Shown: positions 3,672-5,405 of the stretch, piece after piece | How positions within the stretch are numbered: position 1 is the stretch's first letter | Layout: every line of letters starts with the position of its first letter | Assembly: GCA_013695575.1 (NCBI GenBank) | Contig: JACDAF010000225.1 | Location: 1 to 5,405 of the forward strand | Reading direction: 5' to 3' | Length of the DNA stretch: 5,405 nucleotides | Source of the DNA: Chloroflexota bacterium | GTDB taxonomy: Bacteria > Chloroflexota > Limnocylindria > P2-11E | The notes under the pieces: model-generated | Databases searched by the model: none | Told to the model about the DNA's origin: nothing | The model's input: only the letters and a program-made list of their open reading frames with translations | Made by a program: the position numbers and the translations under genes

Positions 3672-5405
3672 TCAGGCGAGCCCGTGGCGGCGCCACAGCG
3701 CCTCCACGGCGGCGGCGAGCTGCGCGTGCTCCGCCCCCTCCAGCGCGGGGTCCTGCGACAGGATCGCGTCCGCCTCCTCGGCCGTCTCCGTGGCCAGGCG
3801 GGGATCGACGTCGGCGAGGTCGACGATGCGCAGCTCGGAGAGCCCGTGCTGCTCGTCGCCCAGGTACTGGCCCGCCCCGCGGATCTCGAGGTCGCGACGG
3901 GCGAGCTCGAATCCGTCGAGCGGCTGGCCGTCAGGCCGCTCGGTCATGGCGGCAAGGCGCTCCGAGTCCTCCGTTCCGCTCACGAGGACGCAGTACGCGC
4001 GCTCGGCTCCCCGCCCGACGCGGCCCCGCAGCTGATGCAGCTGCGCAAGGCCGAACCGCTCTGCGCCGAGGATGACCATCACCGTCGCGTTCGGCACGTC
4101 GATCCCGACCTCGACGACGGTCGTCGCCACGAGCACGTCGACGCCGCCGGCCGCGAAGCGGCGCATGACGTCGTCGCGCTCCTTCGCCGCCATGCGCCCG
4201 TGCATGAGCGCCAGGCGCTGTCCGGCGAGCGGGCCCGCCCGAAGCTCCCGCTCCACGGCGATCGCGCTCGGGGGGCTCTGGCCGGACGAAGGCTCCTCGG
4301 GATCGATCCGCGGGCAGACGATGAAAGCCTGCTGGCCGCGTGTGACCGCGAGCCGCACGCCCTCCCAGACCTTCGCGAGGTCATCCGGGGTGCGGACGTG
4401 GGTGGTGATCTCCTGCCGTCCGACGGGGAGCTCGTCGATGACCGAGAGATCGAGGTCCCGGTAGAGCGTCTGGGTGAGCGTGCGCGGGATCGGCGTCGCG
4501 GTGGTGAGCAGAAGGTGCGGGTCCACTCCCTTCTCGCGGAGCGTCGTCCGCTGGCGGACGCCGAATCGATGCTGCTCGTCGATGACCGCGAGACCGAGCC
4601 GCTCGAAGGCCACGCTGCCAACGACGAGCGCGTGCGTACCGATGACGACGTCGAGCGAGCCCGCCGCCAGGCGCTCGAGGATCTCGCGCCGCGCCGCGGC
4701 ACCCACGCTGGACGTGAGGAGCGCGACGCTCGGCCCGCCGTCCGCGAAGAGCAGGCTCACGGTGCGGTGGTGCTGCTCAGCCAGGAGCTCCGTCGGCGCC
4801 ATGAGGGCGACCTGGGTCTCCGACGCGACGGCGATGCGCGCCGCCAGCGCGGCCACCACGGTCTTGCCCGAACCGACGTCACCCTCGAGGAGCCGCGACA
4901 TCGGGATCCGGCGCGCGAGATCGGCACGGATCTCGGAGAACGCGCGGCGCTGCGCGGGCGTGAGCCTGAACGGCAGGGCGCCGATCCAGCCGTCGACGAT
5001 CTCATCAGGCACGCGCAGGAGCGGCGCCCGTGCATCGCGGTGCCAGCGGGCGCGACGCTGGGCGAGCCCAAGCTGCAACGTCAGGAGCTCGTCGAACGCG
5101 AGACGGCGCTTGCCTTCCTGCAGCGCCGCGTCGGAGGATGGGAAGTGGACCTCCTTCAGTGCGTTCGGGAGCGCGAGCAGCGCACGGCGAGCGCGGATCT
5201 CATCCGGCAGCGGGTCTTCGACCTCGCGCACCACCGGCGATCGGCGCGATCCACCCTCGACGGCGGTGTGCAGCCAGCGGCGGAGGTTTCCCTCTTTCAA
5301 TCCTTCCGTGAGCGGGTACACCGGGACCAGCCGGCCGGTGTGCACGGCTTCCGCGTCCGCGGGTTCGATCTTCGGCTGCCGGAACTGAAGGCCGCGGCCG
5401 AACCA
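3672..5405 (-). CDS. recG: ATP-dependent DNA helicase RecG (N-terminus outside window)
   Basis: RecG is a superfamily 2 translocase that remodels stalled replication forks and branched recombination intermediates. 577 residues are visible; typical RecG has about 690-800, so most of the wedge domain is missing. The frame is open through the window edge and the residues before the GTG at 5343-5345 still match RecG, so that GTG is not the start. Blocks in order (fragment numbering) are HTGRLVPVYPLTEGL (22-36), NALKEVHFP (81-89), Walker A GDVGSGKT (175-182), Walker B DEQH (276-279), TATPIPRTL (302-310), HGRMAAKERDDVM (402-414), VATTVVEVGIDVPNA (426-440), QLHQLRGRVGRG (455-466) and the translocation motif RDLEIRGAGQYLGDEQHG (504-521). 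The motif has GDEQHG where many homologues have GTRQSG or GTRQTG. All helicase motifs are intact. Confidence 0.97.
   Translation of the reverse strand, partial: WFGRGLQFRQPKIEPADAEAVHTGRLVPVYPLTEGLKEGNLRRWLHTAVEGGSRRSPVVREVEDPLPDEIRARRALLALPNALKEVHFPSSDAALQEGKRRLAFDELLTLQLGLAQRRARWHRDARAPLLRVPDEIVDGWIGALPFRLTPAQRRAFSEIRADLARRIPMSRLLEGDVGSGKTVVAALAARIAVASETQVALMAPTELLAEQHHRTVSLLFADGGPSVALLTSSVGAAARREILERLAAGSLDVVIGTHALVVGSVAFERLGLAVIDEQHRFGVRQRTTLREKGVDPHLLLTTATPIPRTLTQTLYRDLDLSVIDELPVGRQEITTHVRTPDDLAKVWEGVRLAVTRGQQAFIVCPRIDPEEPSSGQSPPSAIAVERELRAGPLAGQRLALMHGRMAAKERDDVMRRFAAGGVDVLVATTVVEVGIDVPNATVMVILGAERFGLAQLHQLRGRVGRGAERAYCVLVSGTEDSERLAAMTERPDGQPLDGFELARRDLEIRGAGQYLGDEQHGLSELRIVDLADVDPRLATETAEEADAILSQDPALEGAEHAQLAAAVEALWRRHGLA

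Noticed and set aside
5343..5345. GTG as the recG start codon
   Set aside because: The frame remains open to the window edge, and the upstream residues (for example LQFRQPKIEP) match the RecG region before HTGRLVPVYPLTEGL, so the gene continues beyond the window.
4474..5388. A 304-codon plus-strand open frame opposite recG
   Set aside because: Its Ser/Arg/Ala-rich composition is typical of an antisense shadow of a GC-rich gene; recG motifs on the other strand are intact.

Overview
This is a high-GC bacterial chromosomal window (by eye about two-thirds G+C, coding third positions mostly G or C). It is almost entirely a compact block of housekeeping genes on the minus strand, with the tail of one unrelated gene on the plus strand at the left edge. 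I see no tRNA, rRNA, mobile element, CRISPR array, integrase or phage gene. I found no new multi-gene system. The points of interest are gene order, junction structure and one poorly characterised coiled-coil gene.

In minus-strand transcription order (right to left) the genes are: recG (5' end beyond the window), rsmD, a small coiled-coil protein resembling the mycobacterial septation factor SepIVA, a DUF177/YceD protein, rpmF (ribosomal protein L32), plsX and nusB. The first three are packed with 1-nt gaps. A 76-nt spacer precedes DUF177 if its TTG start is right. An 82-nt spacer precedes rpmF and holds the window's one clear Shine-Dalgarno plus a promoter-like sequence. plsX follows rpmF after 9 nt, and nusB overlaps plsX by 4 nt. 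At the far left a plus-strand gene encoding a C-terminal Gmad2 domain converges on nusB, and the two stop codons share one CTAG palindrome.

Most products act on RNA or ribosomes: RsmD methylates 16S rRNA, DUF177/YceD proteins are linked to 23S rRNA, L32 is a 50S protein, and NusB supports rRNA antitermination. RecG repairs stalled replication forks. PlsX starts phospholipid synthesis. The coiled-coil gene may link the cluster to envelope growth or division. The block probably forms one or two transcription units, with a possible new start just before rpmF.

Taxonomy cannot be fixed from the sequence alone. The order recG-rsmD-coiled-coil-DUF177-rpmF recalls Actinomycetota and Chloroflexota-like lineages. 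The absence of coaD after rsmD, plsX following rpmF, nusB attached to plsX, and a Gmad2 protein nearby lead me to favour a high-GC Chloroflexota or related uncultured lineage. This is an inference with low to moderate confidence.
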